Source: Streptomyces sp. S4.7
GTDB taxonomy: Bacteria; Actinomycetota; Actinomycetes; Streptomycetales; Streptomycetaceae
Assembly: GCF_010384365.1 (NCBI RefSeq)
Contig: NZ_CP048397.1
Coordinates: 2,480,001-2,544,000, forward strand
DNA: 64,000 nucleotides
Direction: 5' to 3'
Under the pieces are notes generated by a model, which was not told the DNA's origin, ran no database searches, and saw only the letters and a list, made by a program, of their open reading frames with translations. How positions within the stretch are numbered: position 1 is the first letter of the stretch; each line of letters begins with the position of its first letter. Position numbers and translations under genes: made by a program. Positions 1 through 8,959 of the stretch are shown in pieces.

Positions 1-42
1 ACCGGCGCGCAGGACCAACGTGTCCAAGGAGAGGTCTCGGCC

Positions 43-1422
43 ATGGTGTCGACCCCGGCAGTTCCCAATCTCGCCTTCCGCCGGCTGCGCGGCCCTCGCT
101 CGCCGGGGGAGTTCGCCGCGGCCGTGCGCAGGGCCGCCCGGGAGACAGGTGAACAGGTCGCGTGCGACGCACGTTATATCGGACGGGTGGAGGCCGGCGA
201 GATCCGCTGTCCCAACTACGCGTACGAACGCGTCTTCCTCCATATGTTCCCCGGCCTCACCCTGGCCGATCTGGGCTTCTCGCCCCGCGACACCGTGCGC
301 GGCAGGGCGTCCGGAACCAGGGCCGACGTCCGTACGGCGCCGGCCCCCGACCCGACCCCGGTGCGCGGCGCTACCGGTGACACCAGCGAGGAGAGCGACG
401 TGCTGCGTCGCGCATTCATGACCAACGGCACCGCGACGATGGCGGGGGCCTGTCTCGGCCTCGACATCGGCGGTGCGCACGCCACCGCCGGGACCGGCCC
501 CCGGCAGTTGGGCGAGGCGGAGATCAACGCGCTGGAGGAGGCGGTACGCCGGATCAGGCTGCTGGACGACCGGCACGGCGCCGACGGGCTGTACCGGCGG
601 GCGGCGCAGCCCCTGCGGACCGCGTACGCGCTCCTCGACGCGGGCACGGCCACCCGTGGCGCGACGGCCGACCGGCTGCACGCGAGCGCGGGCGAACTGG
701 CGATCTCGGTGGGCTGGCTGGCCCACGACTCGGGCCGGTTCGACGACGCGCGTTCGCACTACGCGGAGGCGCTGGCCACCGCACGGGTCGCGGGTGATCC
801 GGCACTTGAGGCGCACGCGTTCTGCAACACGTCGTTCCTGGCGAGGGACGGGGGCCGGCACCGTGAGGCGGTGCGCGCGGCGCAGGCCGGCCGGCGCGCG
901 GCGTCGGAACTCGCCTCGCCGCGACTGCTGTCGCTCCTCGCGCTGCGCGAGGCGGGCGGCTGGGCCGGGCTCGGGGACCGTACGGGCTGCGAGCAGTCCC
1001 TGGGGCAGGCGCACACGTTCTTCGAGCGGGGTCCGTCGGACGACGACCCCGAGTGGATGTCGTTCTTCGGCGAGCCCGAACTGGAGGTGCTGGAGGCGCA
1101 GTGCCGGGCGGCGCTGGGCGACTGGTCGGCGGCGGCCCGGCACGCGTACCGGGCCACCGTCCTCCTGGACCCGCACTTCACCCGCAATCTCGCGCTCTAC
1201 CGGGCGGAGTTGGCCTCGAACCTGGCGCGCGCGGGCTTCCTCGACGAGGCCGCCGCGGCCGGGCACCGGGTGCTGGACCTGATGGACGAGGTCCAGTCGT
1301 CCCGTATCCAGGGCATGCTCGCGGGCATGGTCCGGGTGCTGCTGCCCAAGGGGCGCACGGCGGAGGTGGGCGGCTTCCTGGACCGCCACGCGTCGTCGGC
1401 CGCGACGGCGCGCAGGGCCTGA
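43..1422 (+). CDS. XRE-like regulator with helical-repeat C-terminus
   Basis: Probable cytoplasmic DNA-binding regulator. Residues about 8-70 look like a divergent helix-turn-helix (segment RYIGRVEAGEIRCPNYAYE); a Pro/Ala-rich linker follows (about 85-125), then about 320 residues of Ala/Leu/Arg-rich helix pairs such as SHYAEALATARVAGDPALEA, as in TPR folds. This two-part layout is common among Streptomyces development and antibiotic regulators (NsdA-like proteins, for example), but I cannot name an orthologue. The ATG at 43 follows a clear Shine-Dalgarno, AAGGAGAGG. The gene converges with the phosphatase gene downstream. Ligand and target genes are unknown. Confidence 0.8.
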   Translation: MVSTPAVPNLAFRRLRGPRSPGEFAAAVRRAARETGEQVACDARYIGRVEAGEIRCPNYAYERVFLHMFPGLTLADLGFSPRDTVRGRASGTRADVRTAPAPDPTPVRGATGDTSEESDVLRRAFMTNGTATMAGACLGLDIGGAHATAGTGPRQLGEAEINALEEAVRRIRLLDDRHGADGLYRRAAQPLRTAYALLDAGTATRGATADRLHASAGELAISVGWLAHDSGRFDDARSHYAEALATARVAGDPALEAHAFCNTSFLARDGGRHREAVRAAQAGRRAASELASPRLLSLLALREAGGWAGLGDRTGCEQSLGQAHTFFERGPSDDDPEWMSFFGEPELEVLEAQCRAALGDWSAAARHAYRATVLLDPHFTRNLALYRAELASNLARAGFLDEAAAAGHRVLDLMDEVQSSRIQGMLAGMVRVLLPKGRTAEVGGFLDRHASSAATARRA

Positions 1423-1432
1423 CCTAGGGCCC

Positions 1433-1457
1433 GTCCGGCGTTCGGGGACAGCCGGAC
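1433..1457. terminator. weak hairpin between convergent genes
   Basis: GTCCGGC (1433-1439) pairs with GCCGGAC (1451-1457) across an 11-base loop, between the convergent regulator and phosphatase genes. There is no T-run, so a bidirectional terminator role is only inferred from position. Confidence 0.35.
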
Positions 1458-1458
1458 C

Positions 1459-2055
1459 TCAGCCCGCCAGATGCCCCGTGTCGTTCCAGATGTCGATCGC
1501 GGGGGCCCCGTACGCCCAGTCCAGGACCGACAGTGACGTCGGCGCCAGACGGATCCGGGAGGCGAAGGACACGTCCTCCCCCAGCCATCGCGCGCCGATC
1601 GCGCGCAGGATGTGGCCGTGTGCGAAGACCAGTACGTCACGGTCGGCCGAGCGGGCCCACGCCACGACCTCGTCGGCGCGTGCGGCGACCGCGGCCAGGG
1701 TCTCGCCGTCGGGGACGCCGTCGCGCCAGATGAACCAGCCCGGCCGCACCGCCTGGATCTCGGCCGGGGTCATGCCCTCGTACGCGCCGTAGTCGAACTC
1801 CATCAGCGCGTCCCACTCCCGCGCCCGGCCGCCGAACCCCGCGAGTTCGCACGTGTCGCTCGCGCGCAGCAGCGGGCTGGTGCGGATCTCCGCGTCGCGC
1901 AGGCCGGACCACGGCTCCCGGTGCAGCCGCTCCCCCAGCAGCTCGGCGCCGCGCCTGCCCTCGTCGAGCAGCGGGACATCCGTCCTCCCGGTGTGCCTGC
2001 CGGACCGCGACCACGCCGTCTGACCGTGCCGGGCGAGGAGGATGCGCGGTGCCAT
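1459..2055 (-). CDS. histidine phosphatase family protein
   Basis: Member of the phosphoglycerate-mutase-like histidine phosphatase superfamily, 198 residues, a usual length for small cytoplasmic phosphatases. The N-terminus carries the phospho-acceptor motif ARHGQTAWS (His 10); later come [13 protein letters not shown], the acid region [17 protein letters not shown] and the second catalytic histidine in [12 protein letters not shown]. The start has a good Shine-Dalgarno (GGGAGAG). Related Streptomyces proteins are annotated loosely as phosphoglycerate mutases; the true substrate cannot be told from sequence. Confidence 0.88.
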   Translation of the reverse strand: MAPRILLARHGQTAWSRSGRHTGRTDVPLLDEGRRGAELLGERLHREPWSGLRDAEIRTSPLLRASDTCELAGFGGRAREWDALMEFDYGAYEGMTPAEIQAVRPGWFIWRDGVPDGETLAAVAARADEVVAWARSADRDVLVFAHGHILRAIGARWLGEDVSFASRIRLAPTSLSVLDWAYGAPAIDIWNDTGHLAG

Positions 2056-2288
2056 GGGAGCTCTCCCTGAGGTTCACAACAGGTGCCCTCCCATCATCCC
2101 GTACCTGAACGCGGGGCAACCTCCGGGACGATCTCGGCGTCCCAATGGGCAGCCCTCGGTGAGGCCGCGGAGGCCCCGTCGCCGCACCAGGGTCCGTAGG
2201 GGGACCCCTCGCATACGTGCGATCGCCTACACCGTACGGTTGAACGTCGGCGGAAGGCCGCGTAAACACATTGAGGGAGAGCGTCCGG

Positions 2289-3368
2289 ATGCCGCAGATC
2301 GTCCATGCGCGCACCGCCCACCGGCCTCGCTGGTGGGCCGAACTGCTGCTCCTGGTGGTGGTTTACGGGGCGTACTCGGCCGGGAGACTTCTGGCGCGCG
2401 GCGACGTGTCGACGGCTGTGGACCACGGTCTGGCGATCCTGCGAATAGAGAAGGCGTTCTTCCTGAACGCCGAGCATCCGCTCAACAGACTCTTCACCAG
2501 CACGCCGGCCATCGGCATACCCGCCGACTTCGCGTACGCCTCGCTGCACTACCTCGTCACCCCCGCCGTGCTGATCTGGCTGTTCCGCCGCCGCCCCGCG
2601 CGGTACCGCGCCGCACGGACCTGGCTGATGCTCTCCACGCTGCTCGGCCTGATCGGCTTCACCCTGCTCCCGACGTGCCCGCCGCGGCTGCTCGACGCGT
2701 CGTACGGGTTCGTCGACACGATGGCCCAGTACAGCTCGTACGGCTGGTGGGGCGCCGAGGCGAGCGCGCCGCGCGGACTGGGCGGGATGACCAACCAGTA
2801 CGCCGCGATGCCGAGCCTGCACGTCGGCTGGGCACTGTGGTGCGGGGTGCTGCTGTGGCGGCACGGCAGGACGCCGCTGATGAGGGTCCTCGGCATCGTC
2901 TACCCCCTGCTGACCGTGATCGTGGTGATGGGGACGGCGAACCACTACTTCCTCGACGCGGTCGCCGGCGGCCTCGTGATGGGGGCGGGGGCGCTGCTGA
3001 CGGCGCCCGCGCTGCGGGCCGCCGACCGGGCCCGGACGCGCGCGGCCGACCGGTACGCGTTCGTGGGCGGGCTCGCGCGGCTGCCGCTCGTGGCGGGACC
3101 GGGACAGCGATCGGTGCCGGGTCAGCGGCGTCAGTCCGTCGAGGTCGTGAAGTCCACGGTCGTGACGTCCCCTGCCTCGAACTCCCCGAACCTTCCGGGC
3201 AAGTCCGCGGTGGCCAGGTCCCCGGTCAAACCTCCGAATGTCAGTGACGGATGCGAGACTTCCGCGGGTGAGCGATTCCCCGGGCAGCGCACCCGCACCA
3301 ACAGCAGCACCGGCACCCCCGGCAGTGGCGGAGCCGCGACCGACGACGCTCCGGCAAAGACTCGCTGA
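2289..3368 (+). CDS. PAP2-superfamily membrane phosphatase
   Basis: Integral-membrane phosphatase/phosphotransferase, most like the PAP2-type group that acts on lipid phosphates or inositol lipids at the membrane. Hydrophobic segments start at AELLLLVVVYGAYSAG and recur through about residue 245. The PAP2 signatures are MPSLHVGWALW and ANHYFLDAVAGG, supplying the two catalytic histidines and the aspartate. The ATG at 2289 is preferred over a start 18 bases upstream because GAGGGAGAG lies at the right distance. The last 60-70 residues are low-complexity and overlap the next gene by 131 bases, an unusually long overlap, so either this C-terminus or the next start may be mis-set. Confidence 0.85.
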   Translation: MPQIVHARTAHRPRWWAELLLLVVVYGAYSAGRLLARGDVSTAVDHGLAILRIEKAFFLNAEHPLNRLFTSTPAIGIPADFAYASLHYLVTPAVLIWLFRRRPARYRAARTWLMLSTLLGLIGFTLLPTCPPRLLDASYGFVDTMAQYSSYGWWGAEASAPRGLGGMTNQYAAMPSLHVGWALWCGVLLWRHGRTPLMRVLGIVYPLLTVIVVMGTANHYFLDAVAGGLVMGAGALLTAPALRAADRARTRAADRYAFVGGLARLPLVAGPGQRSVPGQRRQSVEVVKSTVVTSPASNSPNLPGKSAVARSPVKPPNVSDGCETSAGERFPGQRTRTNSSTGTPGSGGAATDDAPAKTR

Positions 3369-4479
3369 GCTGCGCGGACCGGACGTCGCGCCGCATCCGC
3401 TGGATGCCCGTGCCCTGGCCGCCCTGGCCGCCAATCCCGGCTGCGGACGCCGTGCGCTGCTGGACGGCGCCGGGGTCGACAAGACGGCACTCGCGGCGGC
3501 GCTCGGCTCCCCCGCCCCGTTCGGACAGTCGCAGTTCGCGTTCATGCGCGGCAACGCCTTCGAGGCGCGTGTCAAGGCCGACGGCGGCACGGAGTTGATG
3601 CGCCTGCTGCACGAGCGCATGGGCGCGGGTTCGCCCGCGCCGGTGCCCGGTGAGGTGCGTGTCCCGGACCTGTCGGCGGCCGGCCCCGAGGGGCGCGCGG
3701 CGCGTACGGCGCTGGCGCTGCGCGAGGCGACCGCCGCCGGGGCCGGGGCGTGGACGCTGCTCGTGCACCCGCTGCTCGCACTGGAGGTGGCGGGCTCGCC
3801 CGCCTATCTGGAGCCGGACGCCGTGGTGGTGCATCCGGACGGCCGGTGGACGGTCGTGGAGATCAAGTCCTTCCCGATGATCGACAGTTCGGCCGACGCG
3901 TCGAAGGTGGGCGCCGCCGCGCGGCAGGCTGCCGTGTACGTGCTGGCGCTGGAGCGGGTCGCCGACCGGGTGACCGGCGCCCGCGTGGACCACTCGGTGC
4001 TGCTGGTCTGCCCCAGGGACTTCTCCAACCTGCCGACCGCGTCGGTCGTCGACGTACGCAAACAGCGTTCGGTGACCCGGCGGCAGCTGACCCGGCTGAC
4101 CCGGATCGAGGACATCGCGGCGACTCTGCCGGAGGGCACCAGCTTCGATCTGGAGCGGTGCTCGCCCGCCGAGCTGACCGCGGCGGTCGACTCCGTGACG
4201 GCGGCGTACGCACCGGAGTGCCTGGCGGCCTGCGAGCTGGCCTTCCACTGCCGGGGCCGGGCGCGCTCCGCCGGGGCCGTGGAGGCGCTGGGACGGGGCG
4301 TACGGGGCGAGTTGGGCGGTCTGACGACGGTCGGCGCCGTCCTGGCGGCGGCGCGCGGTGAGACGGTGCCGGGGACCGCGGACGACGATCCGACGGTGGT
4401 GGCGCTGCGGCGGGCCGCCGCGCTGCGCGCCGAGGCGCTGGAGTCCGTCCCCGAAGGCACGGTCGCCGTATGTCGCTGA
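3238..4479 (+). CDS. Cas4/AddB-like Fe-S PD-(D/E)XK nuclease
   Basis: Predicted DNA exonuclease of the RecB/Cas4/Dna2 nuclease group. In order: Cys69; GNAFE (105-109), matching the G-x3-E motif; Asp194 in LEPDAVVV; VVEIK with Glu208 and Lys210; the RecB-family Q-x3-Y motif (Gln230, Tyr234 in RQAAVY); then Cys328, Cys332 and Cys338 (C-X3-C-X5-C). One cysteine before and three after the nuclease core is the iron-sulphur layout of AddB, Cas4 and Dna2. The first 35 residues are Pro/Ala-rich; GTG at 3268 is an alternative start, and neither has a strong ribosome site. The gene overlaps the next by 10 bases and shares an operon with an SF1 helicase. No CRISPR array or other cas gene is nearby, so it is not a CRISPR Cas4. 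Confidence 0.82.
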   Translation: MSVTDARLPRVSDSPGSAPAPTAAPAPPAVAEPRPTTLRQRLAELRGPDVAPHPLDARALAALAANPGCGRRALLDGAGVDKTALAAALGSPAPFGQSQFAFMRGNAFEARVKADGGTELMRLLHERMGAGSPAPVPGEVRVPDLSAAGPEGRAARTALALREATAAGAGAWTLLVHPLLALEVAGSPAYLEPDAVVVHPDGRWTVVEIKSFPMIDSSADASKVGAAARQAAVYVLALERVADRVTGARVDHSVLLVCPRDFSNLPTASVVDVRKQRSVTRRQLTRLTRIEDIAATLPEGTSFDLERCSPAELTAAVDSVTAAYAPECLAACELAFHCRGRARSAGAVEALGRGVRGELGGLTTVGAVLAAARGETVPGTADDDPTVVALRRAAALRAEALESVPEGTVAVCR

Positions 4480-6143
4480 TCAGCACACTGGCCCGGCTGG
4501 AGGCGGTGGAGAGCGGGCGCGCGCAGCCGCTGGCCACCGTGTGCCATCGCCGGCTCTCGGCGCGCCCGCTCGTGTTCGTCCCTCTCACCACGGCCGGTGA
4601 GGCCGGCGCCCCGCTGGGCGCGCTCGTGGGTACGGACCGTGATTCGCCCCGGCTGCTGACCGTGGCGCAGCCGCGCGACCGCGATCTGCGCTTCGCGTTC
4701 CTCGCCGATCTGGCGGAGGTGCTGCTGCCTCATCTGGACGCCTACGCGGACGACGTGGAACCGGCCGAACGCAGTGAGACCGACCCGGAGACGGGCAAGC
4801 GCGTCAAGGTGGAGGTCGATCTGTGCGTGGACGCACCGCAGTTGATCGTGCCGAACCGGCCGGGTGTGAACTTCGTACGGCTGCTGGGGCGCTCGATGCG
4901 ATTCCGGCGTACGGCGGAGCAGGACCCGGACACGCCGTATCCGGCGCCCGTGCGCGTGCCGCTGCTGGGCCGCTGGCTGACGCACTACGGGGAGCGGGCG
5001 CGGGTGCCGGGGTCGTCACTGCTGCTGGCCGCGACCGATCTGCTGAACAGGCACTGGGCGACGGGGCAGTCCACTCTGGAGGACCAGCACCTGGGGGCGC
5101 TGCTGGCCTGGATCGACCCGCCGCCGGACGGCGGTTCGGGCCGGGACGCCGCGCTGCGTGCGGAGACGGCACGGGACGGCCGTGGCCAGTTGCTCTGCCC
5201 GCCGGCGGGTCCGGCGACGGACCCGGCGTTCGACAACAGGCTGCTGGCACCGGCGATCGACGCGTACGACCGGGCGCGGCAGTCCCTCGGGGCGGCGCAG
5301 GACGGGCTGGGCGCGGACGAGCAGTTGGGGCGGCTGACGAGGGCCGAGCGGGAGATCCGGGCGCTGCTGGAGAGCCAGGCGCGGCCGACGTGGGACGCGG
5401 TGTGGCGGGGGCTGGACCTGCTGCGGGAGCTGCCGGAGGGGGCGCGGGTCGCCGACCGCTGGACGCGCGACCGCTGGTCCTTCACCGGCCACCGTGACCG
5501 GGTGCGCTCCGGTGAGCCGCCGCAGCCCCGGCACGACGACGCGGTGACGGCGGCGCAGAAGCTCGCCTCGCGGGAGACGGCGCAGGGGCAGCTGGAGGCG
5601 CAGGAGGCCCTGGACGACCCGCTGGTGCTGGCCGGGCGCAGGCTGTCGGGCGAGGCGTTCATCGGCGAGGTGACGGACGTGGTGATGGCCTACAGCGAGA
5701 GCAGGCGCCCCAGCCCGCGCCCGCTGATCACGCTGTACAGCGAGGACAGTCCGCAGCTGGGCGTGCGCACGAAGGTCTACCGGTCGCTGGACGGCAGACC
5801 GCAGTCGGCCGAGTTCGTGGGGTGGGACCCGGCCGGGGACGGCACGCTGGTGGTGCGGCTGACGGACCGGATGGGCCGCGGCAAGGAGCCGGCCGAGGGC
5901 TCGCTCCCGGAGAAGGGCGACCGGATCGCCTGGACCTTGTTCGAACACGACCAGCGGGGCGGGCCGAAGCTGCCGTCGACGGAGGAGACGCCGTGGACGC
6001 ACGGGGGTCCGCCGGGCGTTGAGGGGGCGGGTGCCGTCACGGCCGCGGTCGCTGTCGCCCCGGACACGGCTGCCGGTGAGGCCGCTGAAGCGCCACCGCC
6101 ACTGCCGCTCCCTGATCCGGTGACCGAGGAGGACTTCCTGTGA
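4470..6143 (+). CDS. unrecognised middle subunit of nuclease-helicase operon
   Basis: I do not recognise this 557-residue protein. It starts 10 bases inside the nuclease gene and ends in a GTGA overlap with the helicase gene, so all three are probably made together. The N-terminal half is mixed alpha/beta (LRFAFLADLAEVLLPHLDAY). About 290-390 are long charged helices (LTRAEREIRALLESQ, then KLASRETAQGQLEAQEA). About 390-500 look strand-rich and barrel-like (EAFIGEVTDVVMAYSES, TLVVRLTDRMGRG, EKGDRIAWTLFEHD). A Pro/Ala-rich acidic tail follows. Helical stalk then beta-barrel, coupled to a helicase core, resembles the accessory domains of UPF1/Dna2-type helicases, so I infer a structural bridge between nuclease and motor. 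No catalytic motif is visible. Confidence 0.75.
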   Translation: MSLISTLARLEAVESGRAQPLATVCHRRLSARPLVFVPLTTAGEAGAPLGALVGTDRDSPRLLTVAQPRDRDLRFAFLADLAEVLLPHLDAYADDVEPAERSETDPETGKRVKVEVDLCVDAPQLIVPNRPGVNFVRLLGRSMRFRRTAEQDPDTPYPAPVRVPLLGRWLTHYGERARVPGSSLLLAATDLLNRHWATGQSTLEDQHLGALLAWIDPPPDGGSGRDAALRAETARDGRGQLLCPPAGPATDPAFDNRLLAPAIDAYDRARQSLGAAQDGLGADEQLGRLTRAEREIRALLESQARPTWDAVWRGLDLLRELPEGARVADRWTRDRWSFTGHRDRVRSGEPPQPRHDDAVTAAQKLASRETAQGQLEAQEALDDPLVLAGRRLSGEAFIGEVTDVVMAYSESRRPSPRPLITLYSEDSPQLGVRTKVYRSLDGRPQSAEFVGWDPAGDGTLVVRLTDRMGRGKEPAEGSLPEKGDRIAWTLFEHDQRGGPKLPSTEETPWTHGGPPGVEGAGAVTAAVAVAPDTAAGEAAEAPPPLPLPDPVTEEDFL

Positions 6144-7495
6144 CCGCCGCCGTCGTATCCGACCGGGCCGGCTTCGACCCGGGCGCCGAGGCCGCGCGGG
6201 CCACCGACGCGATCCTGCACGACACGTTGCACGGTGCGTACCGGGGCGTGGTCGTCGACTCGCCGCCCGGTGCGGGCAAGTCGACGCTCGTGGTGCGCGC
6301 CGCGCTCGAACTGGCCTCGGCGGGGCGGCCGTTGATGGTCGTCGCGCAGACCAACGCCCAGGTCGACGATCTGGTCACGCGGCTCGCCGAGAAGGCACCC
6401 GACCTGCCGGTGGGCCGTCTGCACAGCAACGACCCGGATCCGTACGACCCGTCGCTCAACGAGCTGCCGTCCGTACGGAAGTCGGCGAAGGCGGGCGATC
6501 TGGCGGGCCTGGACGTGGTCGTGTCGACGGCCGCGAAGTGGGCGCACGTGCAGGGCGTCGAGCCCTGGCGGCACGCGATCGTGGACGAGGCGTACCAGAT
6601 GCGTTCGGACGCGCTGCTCGCCGTGGCGGGGCTCTTCGAGCGGGCGCTCTTCGTGGGGGATCCGGGCCAGTTGGACCCGTTCAGCGTGGTCGGCGCCGAT
6701 CAGTGGGCGGGGCTCACGTACGACCCGTCGGCGAGCGCGGTCGCCACACTCCTCGCGCACAATCCCGAACTGCCGCAGCACCGGCTGCCGGTGTCGTGGC
6801 GGCTGCCCGCGTCGGCCGCGCCGCTGGTGTCGGACGCGTTCTACCCGTACACGCCCTTCCGCAGCGGTACGGGCCCGGCGGACCGGCGCCTCACCTTCGC
6901 CGTGCCCTCCGACGGCTCGGGCCCGGACCGGGTGGTGGACGAGGCGGCGGCGTCCGGCTGGGGTCTGCTGGAGCTGCCCGCGCGGCGTACGCCCCGTACG
7001 GACCCCGAGGCGGTGCGGGCGGTGGCCCTGGTCGTCCGGCGGCTGCTGGACCGGGGCGGCGCGACGGTCGGCGAGCGCGGCCCGGACGCGGCGCCGCTGA
7101 CGGCCGACCGCGTGGCGGTGGGCACGGCGCATCGCGACCAGGCGGCGGCGATCCGCGCGGCCCTCGCGGAGCTGGGGGTGACGGGTGTGGCCGTGGACAC
7201 CGCGAACCGGCTCCAGGGCCGTGAGTTCGACGTCACAGTCGTCCTGCACCCGCTCTCGGGCCGCCCGGACGCGACGGCGTTCCACCTGGAGACGGGCCGC
7301 CTGTGCGTGCTCACCTCACGGCACCGGCACGCCTGCATCGTGGTCTGCCGCGCGGGCGTCCCGGAACTGCTCGACGAACACCCCTCGACGGAGCCGGTGC
7401 AACTGGGCGTGACGATCAAGTTTCCAGATGGCTGGGAGGCGAACCACGCGGTGCTCTCCCACCTCTCCGAACACCGCGTGCCCTGGCAACAGTGA
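6140..7495 (+). CDS. SF1B (UPF1/Dna2-like) helicase core
   Basis: Predicted ATP-driven nucleic-acid helicase. Motifs in order: Walker A SPPGAGKST (41-49); motif Ia MVVAQTNAQVDDL; Walker B IVDEAYQM; motif III FVGDPGQLDPF; motif IV near VSWRLP; motif V DTANRLQGREFDVTVV; motif VI LCVLTSRHRHA. The GDPGQL and QGREFD forms are those of the UPF1/Dna2-like SF1B branch. At 451 residues it is little more than the two RecA domains; stalk and barrel insertions appear to be supplied by the preceding protein. The GTG start overlaps the previous stop (GTGA), indicating translational coupling. Role in DNA end processing or phage defence is inference. Confidence 0.85.
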   Translation: MTAAVVSDRAGFDPGAEAARATDAILHDTLHGAYRGVVVDSPPGAGKSTLVVRAALELASAGRPLMVVAQTNAQVDDLVTRLAEKAPDLPVGRLHSNDPDPYDPSLNELPSVRKSAKAGDLAGLDVVVSTAAKWAHVQGVEPWRHAIVDEAYQMRSDALLAVAGLFERALFVGDPGQLDPFSVVGADQWAGLTYDPSASAVATLLAHNPELPQHRLPVSWRLPASAAPLVSDAFYPYTPFRSGTGPADRRLTFAVPSDGSGPDRVVDEAAASGWGLLELPARRTPRTDPEAVRAVALVVRRLLDRGGATVGERGPDAAPLTADRVAVGTAHRDQAAAIRAALAELGVTGVAVDTANRLQGREFDVTVVLHPLSGRPDATAFHLETGRLCVLTSRHRHACIVVCRAGVPELLDEHPSTEPVQLGVTIKFPDGWEANHAVLSHLSEHRVPWQQ

Positions 7496-7587
7496 GGCAC
7501 TCTTGCGCGGGGCGGGACAATGGACGGTGGCCGAAACGGCACGTACGGCGTCACACACGCCCCCACCAGGAGCAGCAGGAGGAACAC

Positions 7588-7935
7588 ATGGCGGAATCCG
7601 AGTCGAGTCAGCGACGGCTGCGGCCCGCTCCGCTGCTGTTCGAGCCCTCCGAGGCCGCCGCCGATCCCGAGCACTTCTTCGATCTGGAGTCGATCGACGA
7701 CCCGGGCGCCCTGCTGGACCGGGCCACCGAGCTGACGCTCGCCTTCCGGGCGGCGACCGACCGGGCCGTGGAGTTCCAGGCCGTCGCCGCCGCGCAGCTC
7801 GCCGATCCCCGGCGGTTCGACCGGCTGACGCCCGCCGACATCGCCGAGCGGGCCCAGTGGACCGAGGACTACGCGAAGAAGATGGTGGAGTTCGGGCGCG
7901 ATCTGATGCGCAACGGGCGCACGCCCGGGGAGTGA
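7588..7935 (+). CDS. small conserved actinobacterial protein, function unknown
   Basis: A 115-residue acidic soluble protein with no catalytic motif I can see. The ATG follows a strong AGGAGGAACAC ribosome site. The C-terminal two-thirds is helical (ATELTLAFRAATDRAVEFQ, then TEDYAKKMVEFGRDLMRNG). It begins 92 bases after the helicase gene on the same strand and could be a fourth member of that operon, though the gap leaves room for its own promoter. Confidence 0.75.
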   Translation: MAESESSQRRLRPAPLLFEPSEAAADPEHFFDLESIDDPGALLDRATELTLAFRAATDRAVEFQAVAAAQLADPRRFDRLTPADIAERAQWTEDYAKKMVEFGRDLMRNGRTPGE

Positions 7936-8067
7936 GCGGGCGCAATTGAAAGCTGCCCGCCCCTCTGGCATATGCCGGGCCTTAGGTTACGCCGTCCCGC
8001 CCCACCCTGTCCCGGTTTCGCGCAACTCCCCGGAACGGGTCGATTACTCCAGGTAGATGTAGTCGTC

Positions 8068-8730
8068 ATGAGCGCATGGCTGCGAGATGAGTCCCCTCTG
8101 AGTCCGGGGTCCTGCGACGACGAGCGCCGGACCGACGTCTTCACCTACCTCCGCGAGGAAGGCCGCCACCACAGCGCGCAGGTCACCGCCGCCGGCGCCG
8201 GATGGCTCGCCTCCGCGGGACCGTACCCCCGCTCCACGCTCTCCCTCTGGGAGGCCAGGCCGACGGCCCCCGGCGTGCTGCCCTGCGGCGTCCTCTTCGA
8301 CATCGTGAACGTACCCGCCGTCTTCGGCAGGCGGATGCTCGACCGGCTCTGGTCCGACGGGCCGGGCTCCGGGCCCGTCGCCACGCACCGGGGCCGCATG
8401 ATGCTGTTCGCGGCCCCCGGCACCGCCCAGCGGCTGCCCTCCCTGCTGTCCTGGGAGGAGTGGGGCCGCTCGGTCCCCGAAGGCGCGCCGCCGAGCGTTC
8501 CGCCGCTGCTCTGCCACGGTTCCGGTGACGCGGTGACCGTACCGTCGCTGCTTCCCGCCTTCGGGCCGGCACCGCGCTGGGTGGTGGCCCCCGACACCCG
8601 CCACCCGTGGCTGCCGGGGCCCGAGGTCCTGCTGTGGGCCTGCGTACGGGCGAGCCGACCCACCCCGCGGACGGCGGTCCCCCGCCCACGGAACGGCTCG
8701 GTGTCCAACCTGCCGGGTACCCGCCCCTGA
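8068..8730 (+). CDS. bifunctional primase/polymerase-type small protein
   Basis: Resembles the short Streptomyces proteins annotated as bifunctional DNA primase/polymerase (prim-pol N-terminal fold) that occur without a helicase domain. Segments such as GVLPCGVLFDIVNVPAVFG and GRMMLFAAPGTAQRL fit that group, but I see no clear DxD or sHxxE catalytic signature, so enzymatic activity is doubtful. ATG at 8068 is preferred to the in-frame ATG at 7972 because the upstream stretch lacks family character; the ribosome site is weak either way. A perfect GGCATATGCC palindrome lies about 90 bases upstream. Confidence 0.6.
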   Translation: MSAWLRDESPLSPGSCDDERRTDVFTYLREEGRHHSAQVTAAGAGWLASAGPYPRSTLSLWEARPTAPGVLPCGVLFDIVNVPAVFGRRMLDRLWSDGPGSGPVATHRGRMMLFAAPGTAQRLPSLLSWEEWGRSVPEGAPPSVPPLLCHGSGDAVTVPSLLPAFGPAPRWVVAPDTRHPWLPGPEVLLWACVRASRPTPRTAVPRPRNGSVSNLPGTRP

Positions 8731-8813
8731 GCAGCGCTCCAGCGCCTTCCGGGGCCTGTCATATCGATTTTTCTTCGCACCGATCCTGGTGCTAAGGTCT
8801 ACGACGTCAGCAG

Positions 8814-8887
8814 GCGCCGCTAGCTCAGTTGGTTAGAGCAGCTGACTCTTAATCAGCGGGTCCGGGGTTCGAGTCCCTGGCGGCGCA
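8814..8887 (+). tRNA. tRNA-Lys (CTT), copy 1
   Basis: Complete cloverleaf: acceptor GCGCCGC pairs with GCGGCGC (8880-8886), D arm GCTC/GAGC, anticodon stem GCTGA/TCAGC with loop CTCTTAA (anticodon CTT, lysine AAG codons), and T loop TTCGAGT. 74 bases, no encoded CCA. Identical in sequence to the second copy at 27344. Confidence 0.97.
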
Positions 8888-8895
8888 CAGACAGG

Positions 8896-8925
8896 AGAAG
8901 CCCCTCGCGAGAGCGAGGGGCTTCT
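8896..8925 (+). terminator. terminator of tRNA-Lys copy 1
   Basis: A perfect 13-bp stem, AGAAGCCCCTCGC / GCGAGGGGCTTCT, with a GAGA loop, followed by TCG. It sits 8 bases after the tRNA and also lies before the end of the convergent protease gene, so it may serve both strands. Confidence 0.85.
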
Positions 8926-8959
8926 TCGTGTCCCCCCGCCCGCCCCGCCCCTCTCCCCC

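Noticed and set aside
2094..3620. Long minus-strand open frames opposite the PAP2 and nuclease genes
   Set aside because: Arg/Pro/Gly-rich shadow frames typical of high-GC DNA; the plus-strand genes carry the motifs.
3238..4479. Cas4 of a CRISPR system
   Set aside because: No repeat-spacer array and no cas genes in the window; the partner is an SF1B helicase.
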